Part shown: positions 1 through 12,989 of the stretch, one piece after another
Layout of the letters: the number at the start of each line of letters is the position of its first letter
How positions within the stretch are numbered: the stretch's first letter is position 1
NCBI GenBank assembly: GCA_025677815.1
Contig: JAIXMP010000045.1
Span: 1-64,000 of the forward strand
Length of the DNA stretch: 64,000 bases
Direction: 5' to 3'
Source: Phascolomyces articulosus
Lineage: Eukaryota > Mucoromycota > Mucoromycetes > Mucorales > Lichtheimiaceae
Notes under the pieces: model-generated
What the model saw: the letters and a program-made list of their open reading frames with translations, nothing else
The model's database searches: none
Told to the model about the DNA's origin: nothing
Position numbers and translations under genes: made by a program

Positions 1-10
1 CTGTGCTATT

Positions 11-30
11 TATTTATAAGCTTATAAATA
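11..30. repeat. 20-base perfect palindrome
   Basis: Bases 11-30 read the same on both strands, centred on AAGCTT. The site lies about 135 bases upstream of the first MULE-derived reading frame. It could be part of the element's terminal region, but no matching inverted end was found downstream, so its role is unknown. Confidence 0.6.
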
Positions 31-165
31 CTATAAAAGAAGATGTATATCAAAAGCAAAGCCAAAGAATAATAATAGTTATAGTAGCACGAATAAAAAG
101 GACAAGAGCGCGTGTCTAAAAAAAATCGAACTTCTTTATAAATTCTTTTTTTAAAAAAAATCACA

Positions 166-3100
166 ATGTCTACTTCAGCATCAACAAACAAAATTCCTAA
201 AGAGCTTCAAAAAGAATGGGAAGATTACAATGCTGCCAGGAATGCCTGCTTTGCATGGGCTAAAAAACACAATGTCGCATTGTACACCGCCAAAAGTACC
301 CTCAAAGGGAAAAAGAGAAAGATGCGTCTTGTATGTAAGCATTTTGGCCAACCTGTCAGCAAAGACATTCATGATAACAATGACGATCGCGAAATTCAAG
401 GGCCCACTTCATTTATTGCCAATGAGAATGGTGAAATCATTGATTCTCCTGAAACAAAGAAAGGCAAAAAGTACCGTCAATCATATTCCCAGCGCATTGG
501 ATGTAAATTCGAGATTGTTCTTCGCCCTTTGAATATCAAAAGTCAATAATGACATGTCATCTCATTTTATACTGGCGAGCATAATCATGAAATTGCTCAA
601 GAGTCGTCATCGTACCCAATGTTACGTCGGCTTGATGATAATGATGAAAAAATCGTTCTTGATATGATCAAAAGTCATGCATCAAATGGTGCCATCATAT
701 CGTTCCTTGCTGCCAGTAATAAAGTCGTTGACCCAAAAGATATTACAAACTTACGACAAAAAATTTTCAATAATGATCCTCATCATGCAATGTTCCAGTT
801 AATCAAAAAACTTGAAGATAAAGGATATGTAGTGCGACTGGACTTAAAAAAGAAGGAGATAAACGTTTTTTGCTTTCTCTTTTCTTTGCTCACTAAACAG
901 CAATTGATCTAGCACACAAGTTCCCTGAAGTAGTTGTAATGGATGCGACCTACAAAACAAACAGACATCGTCTTCCTTTTGTCAATGTTGTAGGCACAGG
1001 AAACATCGGCTATCCTGACCTAAAAACATTCTGTATTGCTGGCGGATGGGTATCCCAAGAGACGAACGAAAGTTATGAATGGGTGGTTAGTCAGCTCCAG
1101 GATATAGTTTGGCCATCTCATCAGCCTACAACCCCTCAACATTTGTTATGGATAGTGAGGGTGCTTTGGTGAGAGCTCTGGATATTGTCTTTCCAAATTC
1201 GAAAAAGTTGCTATGCAAAGTTCATTTACGACGCAATTTCCAAACCAAGTTATGAAAGTTATTTGATATCAAAGATGATTATGAAGATCTTGAAAAGGCT
1301 GTCAATTATTTGATGACTGATGCATATATAGACAAGTTTTCCAATATGAACGTTGTTCCTGACCATGTGCTTGAGACAAAAGCCATGGATAAATACAAGG
1401 AAATTGCAAAGAAGTCTAAAAGGCCAGCAGATGTTATCAAGTATTTGGACGAGTGAGTAAACCATATTTTTTGACCATCTAATCCTTTACAGCTAATAAT
1501 TTTTTAAAATGTATTTTTGATCCACTTTTGTAGAAAACTTGAAGTCCGTGAAAAATGGGTCGGAATAGATATAGCATACGTAAAGCATTTCGGTAATAAC
1601 AGCACAAACCGAGTAGAAGGTGCTCATGCTGATTTAAAAAACTCCATTAATTCAGCAAGTGGCAACCTCTACTCCGTTTTTGAGCAAATTGATGAGCATT
1701 ACAGATTGAAGGTATGTAAGAATTGTTACATATTAAGTGAAAACATGTTTTTAATGGCCTTTTCTACGTTGTAAAAAAAGAATCTAGCATGGAAAAGACA
1801 ACTTGATAAAGAGTCATTTGATGTCGATCCTCACCTCTCTCCAGATCAAAAAAGACGATTAGCAAAATTGGAGCGAAACATCTCTAAGTTTGCATTTTAT
1901 TCCATCCGTGATGAACTGCGACATCGAAATGTGTTAAAAACAGACACTTGTAGATGTACTATCAAAGCTCATTATAATATTCCCTGCTGTCACATGTTAC
2001 CATCTTCGGTGAAATCCCATTAAACTTAATTCCTCATCGCTGGCATCTCCACCCCAAAAAAACTGTCCCTGAAGGTAGTGAAAATGAATCTTTGTTACTT
2101 GGGTATAATATTAATATTATGTTCGTATTTTATAGAGACTGACATTCCAGAAAACAGTAACAACGGCACCATCATTGCCATAACGGAACCATACATTACT
2201 GTTAGTGTTGAGAATCAGATTAACGACGAACTCACAGTATCAGTAATTTGTCAATTAAATATCCTGACCAACAACAGCGTACCATGCTATTGAATCGTTT
2301 ACGAGCAATCAGTGATGAGCTTTTCTTTGATCTTGAAGAAATGCAGCAACCAAAAACCATCCCAAAAAGAGGTGATAGCAAGGGTCAGAAAAGTACAAAA
2401 AAACATGAATTGATCGAATTAGAACACCAGGAACTTGAAAGTAAAAAGAAAAGCAAAACTGGCATTGGCTGAGAAGCAGCAGAAATTTGGTATGGATAAA
2501 TGTATAACTGTGAATATGATACCAAAGGTGTTGTTCCTTGATATATTAATTAAGAATATAGGGAAGGAAAACACGAGCCTACTGAAGCCACACACACAAA
2601 CATCCAACCGCCTCCTGTTCCTAATCCCAATTCATCACCTAAACTTCGTATTGTTCCTAACTTGAAATGGTTATCAGTCTGATCCCTCCCAATGCTGTTG
2701 AAATGGTTCATAACCCAGTTGGTGATGGGAATTGTGGATTTAGAGCACTTGCTGTTGAAATATTTGGTTCTGAGGGGAAATATATCGATGTAAAAGATGC
2801 TATGCTCATGCATTATTTAAAAAACGTTGATGGTGATTAGAAACATATGATCATCGTCGTATCAAAGAAATTCTGAATCCACAAAATAATCAATGGTTTT
2901 GTGTTCCTGAATGTGCTCAAATTGCTGCCGATACATTCCAAAGTCCCATTGCATTTTATAGCGATATTCAAGCCTCTACATTTTTTCCTTTTCACACTAA
3001 TCCACATGACGCAAAATGCACACATCCAATCGTATTACAACTTAAGCATGCTCACATCATCCTAATCAAAATCAAACATGATTCAAATATCCAATGGCCT

Positions 3101-3288
3101 GTACTATATCCTGAAGCACGAGGAAAAAAAGCAGAATTATTAACTATTGATCCGTGGTATCCAATCTTCAAAGATGTCTTTGATCGATCCATTAGAAATG
3201 TAAATGAATTTACTTCCATACCTGACGATGCTGACATTCACTCTATCCACTCATCTGATTCTGAAGCTGCCGTTGAATTAACCAATTA
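166..3288 (+). pseudogene. Decayed Mutator-like (MULE) transposase with C-terminal OTU protease domain
   Basis: Remnant of a cut-and-paste DNA transposon. In order it shows: a FAR1-like zinc-binding N-terminus (166-600, with GEHNHE); a MULE transposase core from about 909 (VVVMDATYKTNRHRLPFVNV, then MDSEGALVRALDIVFPN in another frame); a SWIM-type zinc motif CRC..PCCH near 1950-2000; and an OTU cysteine-protease domain at 2670-3288. The OTU part keeps the catalytic Cys block (GDGNCGFRAL) and a late His block (KHAHIIL). Two likely introns remain near 1454-1532 and 1711-1786. Lesions include tandem stops at 547-552, frame changes near 1135, 2010 and 2240-2440, a stop at 1253 and a stop with frame change near 2838. 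No intact product is expected. Element ends were not defined. Confidence 0.85.
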
Positions 3289-6200
3289 GTTTTACCTTTC
3301 TTCCTCTTCCTCTTCCTTTTTATATTCTTTATACTTTTTTCAAGTTTATACATTATTTCAATATTTTTATATTTTTATCAACAAGAAATTCCAAAACGCA
3401 TTTCCACTATTTTTTTTATATTAGAGGGGGGGTGTATGAGGGGGGGTGCAAATAGATGTGGCCAAAAAGGGCAAAATTATTCTGAAAAATTTTAAAACTC
3501 AACTTGAAAAAGTGAGGATAATAAAATAAGGGAGTGCCCCACGCATATTCCGCAACTGGTTTTTTTTTATGATTTTACAATGCTTATATATCAGAATTTT
3601 TATTTGATATTGTAAATTGCTTAGTTGCATTGAATTTTAGTTATAGACAATCCATTTACGTCATGATGAACGGTGTGTGTATCATAATAAGTTTTAATAG
3701 AGATATATGTATTGTTAATAAATTCAACATAAGTGGGAACTATATGTTTCTTCGTAAGCAGAATAAAGGATATTTTTTTTCCCTATGTGGTCTTGACGAA
3801 TTTTCCCATTGATTGGGTACTACATCCCATAGATGAGTATCTCCAATATCACCCTAAGACGACAAAAAAAATATAAATGTATATTTAGACGAAGAAATAA
3901 TATTATAGTGTATAAAGAAGAAAAACGATTGTTAATTATAAACCTAGAAAAGAAAACCAGGATGCAGTGTATATATATACTACTCCCATAAAAAAATTAC
4001 ATTTGAACTTGTCAAAAAAAAAACATGTACCACCATCTTTCAAGCATATTCATGAGTAGATGAATTTTATATATATTTCTATACTATTGTCAATCAAATA
4101 TTTTGATAAACATTATTTAGCATTACAACTCATTTAAGAGCAAAATATGAGACGAGTGTTTTGTTACTGAACCCAATATTCTAATCGGGTCTTTCTTGAA
4201 TGGAAAATAGCCCTAATTCGATAAACAGTAATAAGAACCCGATGTGAATAAAATGTAACTACAACAACAGTATGTCTTTTAAATTTTATATACAAGTAAA
4301 AAAGTATGCTACTATGTGTGAAATATAATATATATATTCCCTAGGTAAATCGTAATTTGCAGTAATATATATATAAAACGACCCAAAAAAAATAATAGGA
4401 TTTCTTTTGATCATCTTGTTCATATCACAAAATACATAAAGGGTATAAAGTATTTCCGGTGTATTTCAACAATAACAATAATAGTAATAAACGTTGTCAG
4501 CCATGGAATATCTATATTACTAACACCTTGGAGAAAAATGAGATCATTAGTACTATATACAAAATAAGAAACTTCATGATTATGTTAAAAAAAATCCACT
4601 AACCGTTTCTCGTATAGTTTTAAAGTAAGATACATTTACATTCATCCCATTATTATGAAGGTTGACTTGATCTATTTTATATATCCTTTTAGTTTAGCAC
4701 AATTGCAAGGACAATGTGTGGATTTTTTTTTTGAGTACATCAAGATCGGTCAGCGTTATGATAATTCCATCTTTCTTTCTTACTATTCATTATGACCCAA
4801 TACATAATTTTCCCAAGAATCATTCTATATAATTTGAATGGATTCCTTCTTAGAGTTACAAATATGCTTCCCACATTTTATTATTATTAATTACGTATTA
4901 AAAAAAATAGGCAGCCATTTATCTTATTCTAAAATAATGATAGAGTCATGATTACACAGGACAAGGGCTTTGGTATGACTCTATACAAGATTCATTGGTA
5001 CCACATTGCATGATGACCCCAATGAAAAAAAAGTTGTACAAGAAGTATAGATTTAATATTCTTTAGCAACACGTTTCACTGTCAGTTTTTTTTGTGTTAA
5101 CTATTATTATTTTGCTCCCCAAAAAAGACATGAATATAGAATCCGTTGTGATAATGTTTGACCTATCATTGGAGAAGTGCCTAATAGTCTTCTGCACTAT
5201 TGCGCCTCAAGGATTACATTGCATGAAAGGATTTCAATTGCATCTTTTTTTTTTCGAGTAACATTTTTAGACTATTACATAAAAAAAAAGAAAAGGAACG
5301 TTTCCATACATATGAATGCTTAGGTAAAGAGAGTAGTCATCATCATGGTATAAGGATATAATAGACAAATATAATGAATTGTTTCACAAACAACGTGTGG
5401 GTAAAGTAAATGTTACCAATGGTTCAATAGAATGATAATAGAGTTTATCATGGAATAGGTTGTACTCAATAAAAATAACCTATTTTTTCCCCCCCTCACA
5501 ATTAAATATCTTTGGCTACTACTCAACAGAAACATTTTTAATAGTATTGTATAATATGCTGAATATAGGTAAGAAGGAGTCAAGAAATAAAGAAAAAGAA
5601 GGTTCATCCATCTTGCACCCAGTTTCTTCCTCCTTCTCCTTCTCCCCCTCTTCCTTGTAATTAAATAGAATATAAAATGCTTTTTACCAATGGATAAAAG
5701 TGTGTGAGAATTACCCATTCTTTGAACTATTAAAAAAAAGAAGAAACATTCTTTCTTTTTCGAGAAGATTTGCGCGTGTCACTATGTCAATTATAGTCAA
5801 TGGGATAAGTTAATTAAAGAGAACAAAGTGATACGATGTTTTCAAAATCTGTATCATAACCGGGAAAAACTTTATTTCTAATGAATTTACTATTTTTTTT
5901 TTCTAATGGTAAAATCTATTATAATAAGAATGTTTTCCCTCCTGCTTTTTTTTTTTTTTTCGTCAGAGTATTTATTTTTTACCCGGAATAAGTATTGTTA
6001 CCATTGAAATAGTACACGAAATAAAATGGTTGTTGTAATAATATATTGTTGTAATTCAATAAAGATATGAATGGCAATTCTATCAAAAATGATGAATCAA
6101 GAAGAACTTGTACCTTTCTCCTTTTTTTTCTTTCTTACATCATGTTATCAATATGTTTAGTATAATACCTGGTAACTACATATACTTATTATAAACTTTA

Positions 6201-7764
6201 TCTTTTTTTTTTGGTACTACTTGTTGTATATTATTATACCAAAAAGTAAAAAGGATGCCTCGCGTGTCTTTCCCTTTTTTAATAATCATAGTTTTAAAAA
6301 TAAAAAATAAAAATAAAAATAATAAAAAACAATTACATACTTCACTGTTGTACTCTCATTCCAAATAAACAACCTTTTGTTATTTTTACGCCACTCAATC
6401 TCAATCTTTCAAATAAATAAGCAACCCATTTGAACATTACATTTTTATTTGTTTATTTGAAAAATTGAAGATTTCATGCTTTTTTATGCAAGGGGGAGGG
6501 TGGGAAGGGAAGGTATAAAAGAGGATGATATTAGAAATATTCTGCATCAAGTTGATCCAAAGTCGCCGATTAAACGGATATAAAAAAAACAACAACAACA
6601 ACAAATACGTATAGAAAACGCCCCCAATTGTAAAAACCCGAGAAAGTCAAAAAAACGCATGGATCTTAATTAAAAAACGATTCAATCATTTTCATCATAA
6701 TAATAGTAACAAATTAAAAAAGGAACCATGTTTTTTTTCTTCTTTGAACCGCGATACTAATAAACAGTGATGGATGGATGGATGGGACCCAAAAGAGATA
6801 AAAAGTGGCGGCGTAAAAAAAAAAAAAAAGCGAAGAAAACCAGGCGCAGTTTTTTTTTTTTCACTCCAAAAATGTTTATTTTCGGATAATATAATCCGAT
6901 CACTTTTTGCCTCCTTAAAAAAAAAATCTTTATTTTTGCGCGCGAACTATCATTTTTTTTTCTAATGGATCGATTATAAGAAGAACAGGGATCTATTCTA
7001 ATCGTTATCATCAACATCATTCATCCATATGAAATAGAATTTCTTTTTTATAAAAAAAAGGCTTTATTTTATATATATATATATATACCTCAATATAGAA
7101 AAAAAGAAAGAGAGTTTATTATTCTAATAATAATAAAAAAATACTGTAATGTGAAACAAAACGTAAAGCAGTTGTGAACTGCGCCTGGTAAATAAGAAAT
7201 TCTCCTTTGGTAGTATTTTTAGCTTGAAAAAGAAGAAAAATATATAAATTTAGAGTAATAATAAAGAGCTGTACAGTTGTTATTTTTACTACAAATGGTG
7301 GATAATAAAAAATTACACTTGACCTAATTGGGAGAAAAAACCCCAAATCGTTCCGAAATGAGGTATAGTTCCTGGTATTCACTCTGTGTTACACAGGCAA
7401 CAATCTTAGCAACGGCTCTCTCTGTTTATTTTTAAAACCGTTACTATGGTTACCTTTTCATCATATCGCTTTTGCAAAGCAGTAATTGATAATAATAATC
7501 CCTGACCTAATTTTTGATATAAAAGGTTTCTTTTCCTCTCCCTCCCGCCCCTTCTTTATCCCTTTCTTTTATTTTTATTTTATTATATATATATATATAT
7601 ATATATATAATCTATATAATCCTCATCCTACCCTATATTTTTATTTTTTTTTAACTTCTTTTTCTTTATATAACTATTCTTGTAAAAACAGCAATTGCAC
7701 AAAAAAAAAAACCAACAAAAAATTATATCCCATATATATTTAATTATATTATAAATTTACACAA
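3289..7764. other. Gene-poor AT-rich intergenic stretch
   Basis: About 4.5 kb with no supported gene on either strand. Open frames here are short and low in complexity. Bases 3425-3450 hold two G-rich runs just beyond the OTU stop, possibly near the transposon's 3' end. 6480-6780 contains a G-rich patch and a GGAT tetranucleotide run near 6769-6783. 7480-7760, just before the chitin deacetylase gene, is pyrimidine-rich with a long TA repeat, as expected of a core promoter and 5' leader in this genome. Confidence 0.6.
7584..7609. repeat. (TA)n microsatellite in the chitin deacetylase promoter
   Basis: About 13 TA units located 155 bases upstream of the chitin deacetylase start codon, followed by a pyrimidine-rich tract. 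It may act as or mask a TATA-type element and is likely length-polymorphic. Confidence 0.8.
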
Positions 7765-9750
7765 ATGACTGTATTAACAAAATTCTTGTTGTTTGGCACT
7801 TTGGCTTTATCAGCAACAGTGAATGCCCAAGATGCTACTGCTTCTGCTACTGATTCAGGTGCTGTTTCTGAACCTTCCGCTGCTGCTCCTTCCTCAGCAC
7901 CTACTACTGGTGGTTCTACAAGTGGTTTCCAATTTAAAGAAACTTATCCTGCTGATAGTGCTAAACCAACACCTAAAGCTGAATGGATGGCTCTTTTGGA
8001 TGGTAAAAATATTACCAATGCTCCTGTATTAAAAGCCAATGGTGATAATGGTAAAGTAAAATTATTTTTATTTTTATTTTTTTGGGTGGCGAATAGAAAA
8101 TTATATACTAACCTTACATATCATCATCACTCAAAAAAAATTATAGGACCTCAACAACAAGGTGATGCTGATCCTTATTGTGATTGGACATTTACTACAT
8201 GTACTAGACCTACCGATATCATTACATGTCCAAAGGGACAATGGGGTATCACTTATGATGATGGTCCTACCGAATTCAGTCCTAAACTTTATGATTTCTT
8301 GAAACAAACAAATCAAAAGGCTACTTTCTTTATGATTGGTGGTCAAGTTGTCAAGTTTCCTGACTTGGCAAAGCGTGCTTTTGATGAAGGTCATGAATTG
8401 GCCATGCATACTTGGTAAGTCAATTCTCTTTTTTTTTCTTTCTCGGTCTATCTTTTACATGTTGATCCATAAGAATGACGGTCATCCTCCCCCTTGATTG
8501 CAAAAAAAAAAACAACAACAACCCCGTTTTCCTCTCTATCTCTCTCCTTTATATGCTCGTTTTCTATCCCGTTATTCATCTCTCTCAACTTTTATGCGTT
8601 TAACCCCCCTTTCCCACTTTCTCTCTATTACCTAACATCTCCCCTCCCCCCTTACATCCATTAAAACATTCTATATGATTCATCGTGATAAACTTTGAAT
8701 TATAATACTATTAAAGAAAAGTTAAAATGAATTGGAAATCATAATTATCATCTCGTGCTCGTCAAACAACATCAAAAAAAAATCACTTACTCATCATCAT
8801 CTTTTTTTCTCCTTCTTTCCCTTCCAACCCCTTGATCATTATATAGGACTCATTCTTACATGACCACTCTTTCTACGGAACAAATTGTTGCTGAATTGAA
8901 ATGGAATGAATTGGCTATTAAAGAAGTCACTGGTTATTCACCTCGTTTCTTCCGTCCTGTAAGTTTATTTTTCTTTTCTTTCTTTCTCTCTCTCTTCCTC
9001 TCTTAACCTCCAAAATCAAAACAATAAAACGAGGTGAGGGGTGGGGAAGAGTTGAAGTGATATGATGTGAACTTTTAAAAAAAAAGGAGTATATGTCTCA
9101 AAAAAAAAAAAAGGGCGCGCAAATTTGATCTGATTCTATAATTTTTTTTATATCTATTAGCCTTATGGTGATATTGATGATCGTGTCCGTAGTATTGCTA
9201 ATGCATTAGGTTTTACTCGTAAGTTTTTTATAACATTCAAAAAAAAAGAGCGTTCATTTCAAATTTTCTAAACAACTTTTTATAATATATATTTATAGCC
9301 GTCATTTGGAATCATGATACTGATGATTGGATGGTCGCCGAAACTCCTGGTTTCCAAGAAAGTTGGATCGATGGTAATGCTACCGAATGGGCTGGTTTGA
9401 ATGCTACTGAAGGTGGTATTTCTCTTGAACACGATTTATATCAAAAGACCGTGGATGCTGCTATTCGTATTTTGCCTACTCTTCAAGAAGCTTATAAGGT
9501 GACCACTGTAGGTCAATGTACAGGTCAACAATCTTATAAAGAAGGTGTGGCTCCCAATAGCAATGCTTCTTCTTCTGCTGCTTCCCCATCTGCTTCTTCT
9601 TCTGGTAATACTCCTGAAGGTTCTACTCAAGCCAATGGTCAAGATTCTCATGAAGAAGGGGCTGCTATGTCTATTCAATCATTGGATAGTCGTGCCACAA
9701 TGGGTCTGTTGACTCTTATTGGTGCTGTCTCTTCCTACTTGTTCATGTAA
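7765..9750 (+). CDS. Chitin deacetylase, secreted and probably GPI-anchored
   Basis: Polysaccharide deacetylase (NodB fold, carbohydrate esterase 4), which removes acetyl groups from wall chitin to give chitosan, the main wall polymer of zygomycete fungi. CDS exons: 7765-8050, 8147-8414, 8847-8958, 9161-9218, 9299-9750; 391 residues. The protein shows a signal peptide (MTVLTKFLLFGTLALSATVNA), a Ser/Ala/Thr-rich stretch, then NodB motifs TYDDGP, HTWTH, RPPYGD and a WNHDTDDW block. A Ser-rich tail ends in a hydrophobic segment (GLLTLIGAVSSYLFM) typical of GPI attachment. The first motif has Tyr where Phe is usual. Intron 2 is 432 bases, several times longer than the others, and splits the metal-binding HTWTH motif. 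The exact family member cannot be told from sequence alone. Confidence 0.95.
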
Positions 9751-10885
9751 ACAAAAAAAATAACCTTATCTATATTTTTTTTTTATCCCCTCTCCCCAAC
9801 CAAACCTTTTATATAATCTATTATATATATACAAACCACCTATTTTTAATATTATTCTTTTTTTTTTGTGTGTATCAAGTAATTCTCTCTTCAAATTCAT
9901 ATATACAATTTTTAAAATTCATATAAAAAAAAAACATCGATCTTTCTAAAAACATTTACTTATTATATACCCCACCCCTCCCACCTTTTTTGGTTATTGA
10001 GAAAAAAAAACCAATTGTATTCTTTGTTGTTGTTGTTATATATTATATATACAATGATTAATTTCATAAAAAAAAACAAAAAATCGATAAAGGATGATGA
10101 AGGATGCAAATTACATAATAATTTTTATATATTTCAATCTATACTACTTCATTGTTTATTTATTTATTTATTTTGATGACTACATATGCATTGTCATTCT
10201 TATTTCATCCCATCTCATGCATCATGGATCGTCAACTAATACTACTTGAGAGTTTCTTTTTTTTTTGAAACAGAAAAAAGCAAGTGGATGATCATTTTTG
10301 CAAAAAAAAAAAAAAAAAAAAGAAAGATTTTTCATCAACAAATCCATTCAAGAGGTGGAAGAAGGGGAGAATAACAAAAAAGCAGGCGTTTATACTTTTT
10401 CCTTTCCCCTTTTTCTTTTTTTTTTTTCACGTCTCCTATTTTTTGAAAAATTGCACGGATTATATATATATATATATAATTCAAATGTTGAAAGGAGAGA
10501 ATAATGATCATCCTTTTACATAATGGTTGTCTCCAAATAATCATTGATTGACAACAAAACGGTATCATTTGTTTATACCTAAATTATTTCTAAAGGAAAA
10601 AAAAACGATGGCGTGGAATAAGAAATCCATTCAAAGTGTTTTCTAAATGCATGGAATTGACTTTCGAATGTATATAAATATATGTGTGTGTGTGAGAGAG
10701 AAAGAGATGGGATTATTATGTGTTGAGGAGAGGAAGCAGCGACAAGAAATATATGTACAATGGAGGTAATATAATATATTAGTCTATGTATATAGAATCA
10801 TCATCCAGTTAAAGACCAGCAAAAACAAAAATGAATGATAATACATAGTGTGTAAGTATATATAAAAAAGTAAATAATAATTAGT
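9751..10885. other. Intergenic region, no gene seen
   Basis: AT-rich DNA between two convergent genes (chitin deacetylase and cyclin). It contains poly-A and poly-T runs and short TA repeats (10459-10475). Open frames at 10284-10568 are built from homopolymers and overlap on three frames, so they are not taken as coding. Confidence 0.6.
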
Positions 10886-12010
10886 CTAAGGATAAGCTGG
10901 TACAGCAAGTCGATGATGATGATGATGATGATGATAGGAAGGTGTTGTTGTCGTCGTGGTAGTAGAGGTAGGAATATGATGAGTTGCTGTTGTTATCGAA
11001 TTAGGAGTGGTTAAATGAAGATAATGATGTTGATGTGTATTTCTAAAAGCGCGTCGTTTGAAAGAGGTAGCAGGTAATGAAGGTTCATCTTCACGTTCTT
11101 TACGTTTTTTAATGATTAACGTGGATGATAATGGAAGTGAGGATGGTATGATGAAATGATTCTTGGATGTCGTAGTTGTCATTATAGGAAAAAGTGAAGG
11201 TGGCTGTTGTTGTTGTTGTTGTTGACGACCTTGAAGAGAGAGGTAATGCTCAGTAGTAGATGAGGATAATAATTGATGTATCGTATTTTTATGCAATGGA
11301 GTAGTAGTAGTAGTAGGAATAGGTGTTAAAGGAGATGCTTTATGAGGATAGGTTATTGTAGAAAGAGGAGGAGGAGGATATTGATGTTGTCGACAAGAAT
11401 AAATTTGAGATTGACAAAAATCTGTCCATAATGAAAAATCTTCTTTTGTAATATGAAGTTGATATCGCATCGCACTCATAAATTCACCTTCCATTAAATT
11501 CAATTCGTTTAATTTGATACCGGAAACTTCAGCCCATGACTAATAGGAATCATATATATAATTTAATAATAAAATTCTCCTAAAATGTCTTTATGACGAT
11601 CATTGATTCCCTTTTTTTTTTTTTTTTTTTTTAAATGACAATAACCAATTCACACCATCCAATTGGATATAAATTACCTTGGAACGAAACGTAAAATCCT
11701 CATGATATTTATTAGCCAACATTAATGCAGTGGTAAAGGTACGTACTTCAAATCCAGGTTCCGTTTTCATAGTAGGATATAATTGAAATAATCGATGAAT
11801 ATAATAAAGAGCAATCAATACACAGTGATTGGAAATACCCATGACATTGAGCATTTCATAAATGAATCGTTTAAACATCAAATGGGTTTCTTTTTGTCGA
11901 TTCCGATCCCATAAAGAAGGGACCATAATGGCTACAAGATCCGTCAAGTGATGAGTATGGTTACAATACTGTAATAATAAGAGTTGTTGTTTTGTTGAAG
12001 TGATTGGCAT
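10886..12010 (-). CDS. Pho85-type (PCL) cyclin
   Basis: Cyclin of the Pho80/PCL/Pas1 group, a regulatory partner of a Pho85/Cdk5-like kinase in cell-cycle or nutrient control. CDS exons on the minus strand: 12010-11678 and 11539-10886; 328 residues. The cyclin box covers roughly residues 35-145: RFIYEMLNVMGISNHCVLIA, then the IHRLFQLYP helix, TTALMLANKYHEDFTFRSK, and across the intron SWAEVSGIKLNELNLMEGEF. The rest is low complexity with Gln, Thr and His repeats and a small basic patch (KKRKER) that may be nuclear targeting. The gene diverges from the tRNA deaminase gene with 299 bases between start codons. The box is that of PCL cyclins, not of B-type cyclins; the specific paralog is not resolved. 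Confidence 0.9.
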
Positions 12011-12309
12011 TATTTAGAGATATATATATAATATATATAAAGGAAAGGAGAGAATGAGCAAAAAAAAAAAAAGAGAGAGAGAAAAAGAAAGAAAAGAGAA
12101 AATAGTTATGAAGAAAAACCAATTTTATAAGGTTATATAAAAATGTTGTCCTTTATTCACTCTTTTTTTCTCCTTTGAACTTACTCTCCCCCAAAGCACT
12201 AAAACACATTATCAAAATTTATTATTATTATTACAACTTCCTTTCACTCTCCCCCACCCCCCAAATCCAATTTATATATAAAAAGTCAAACTTCTCCCAT
12301 TACAACATC
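12011..12309. promoter_or_regulatory. Shared 299-base divergent promoter (cyclin / tRNA deaminase)
   Basis: The two start codons are 299 bases apart on opposite strands, so both promoters must lie here or overlap the genes. The cyclin side is purine-rich (12060-12110) and the deaminase side is pyrimidine-rich on the plus strand (12150-12260), a mirror arrangement often seen at fungal start sites. No specific factor site is claimed. Confidence 0.5.
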
Positions 12310-12957
12310 ATGGCATGGCAATCCATTGACAATTTATCCAATGAATTAGCTAAAAAAAGTTTAAAAAAGTTTCAACAATTACCTAAAGCTGGAAAACCAA
12401 CACAACATGGTGATAAAAAATCGGAATGGACAGTCCTCGCGTGTATTTTACAAGTATATACTAGCAAGTATTCTTATCGCTCTCCCCACTCCTCCCCCCC
12501 AAAAAAAGGAATATTAATAATTTTTTTGATATATAGAATCTAAAGAGGATTATTCTGTTCAGGTGGTTTCTTTAGGGTAAAATAAAATGTGAATCTTGAA
12601 ACGTTTTTCGTTGTTGTTGTTGTTATTTCTAACCCCACCACCAAAAAATAAAAAATAAAAAATAAAAAATAAAACATGATATAGAACGGGATTAAAATGC
12701 CTACCTTATAGTAAGCTTTGTAAACAAGGTCAACTGGTTCATGATAGCCATGCTGAAGTCATTGCAAAAAGAGGGTTTCAAAGGTAAAAGGGATTCATTT
12801 TGGGAGCGGAAGGAAGGAAAAAGGGGAAGAGATAAATTCATCACATCTCATTTGTAACATAATCACATTCTATATGAAAAACTGTTTTAAATCAGATACT
12901 TGTTGGATCAAATTAAAAAATCAATTGGAAACGAGCATGGACTATTTTGTGTTACCA

Positions 12958-12989
<32 letters not shown>

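Noticed and set aside
5413..5718. 101-codon minus-strand open frame in the 3.3-7.8 kb gap
   Set aside because: Homopolymer-derived Arg and Leu runs, overlapping open frame on the other strand, no splice signals or resemblance to a protein family.
10284..10568. Three overlapping open frames downstream of the chitin deacetylase gene
   Set aside because: Lys and Phe runs from poly-A and poly-T tracts; no support as genes.
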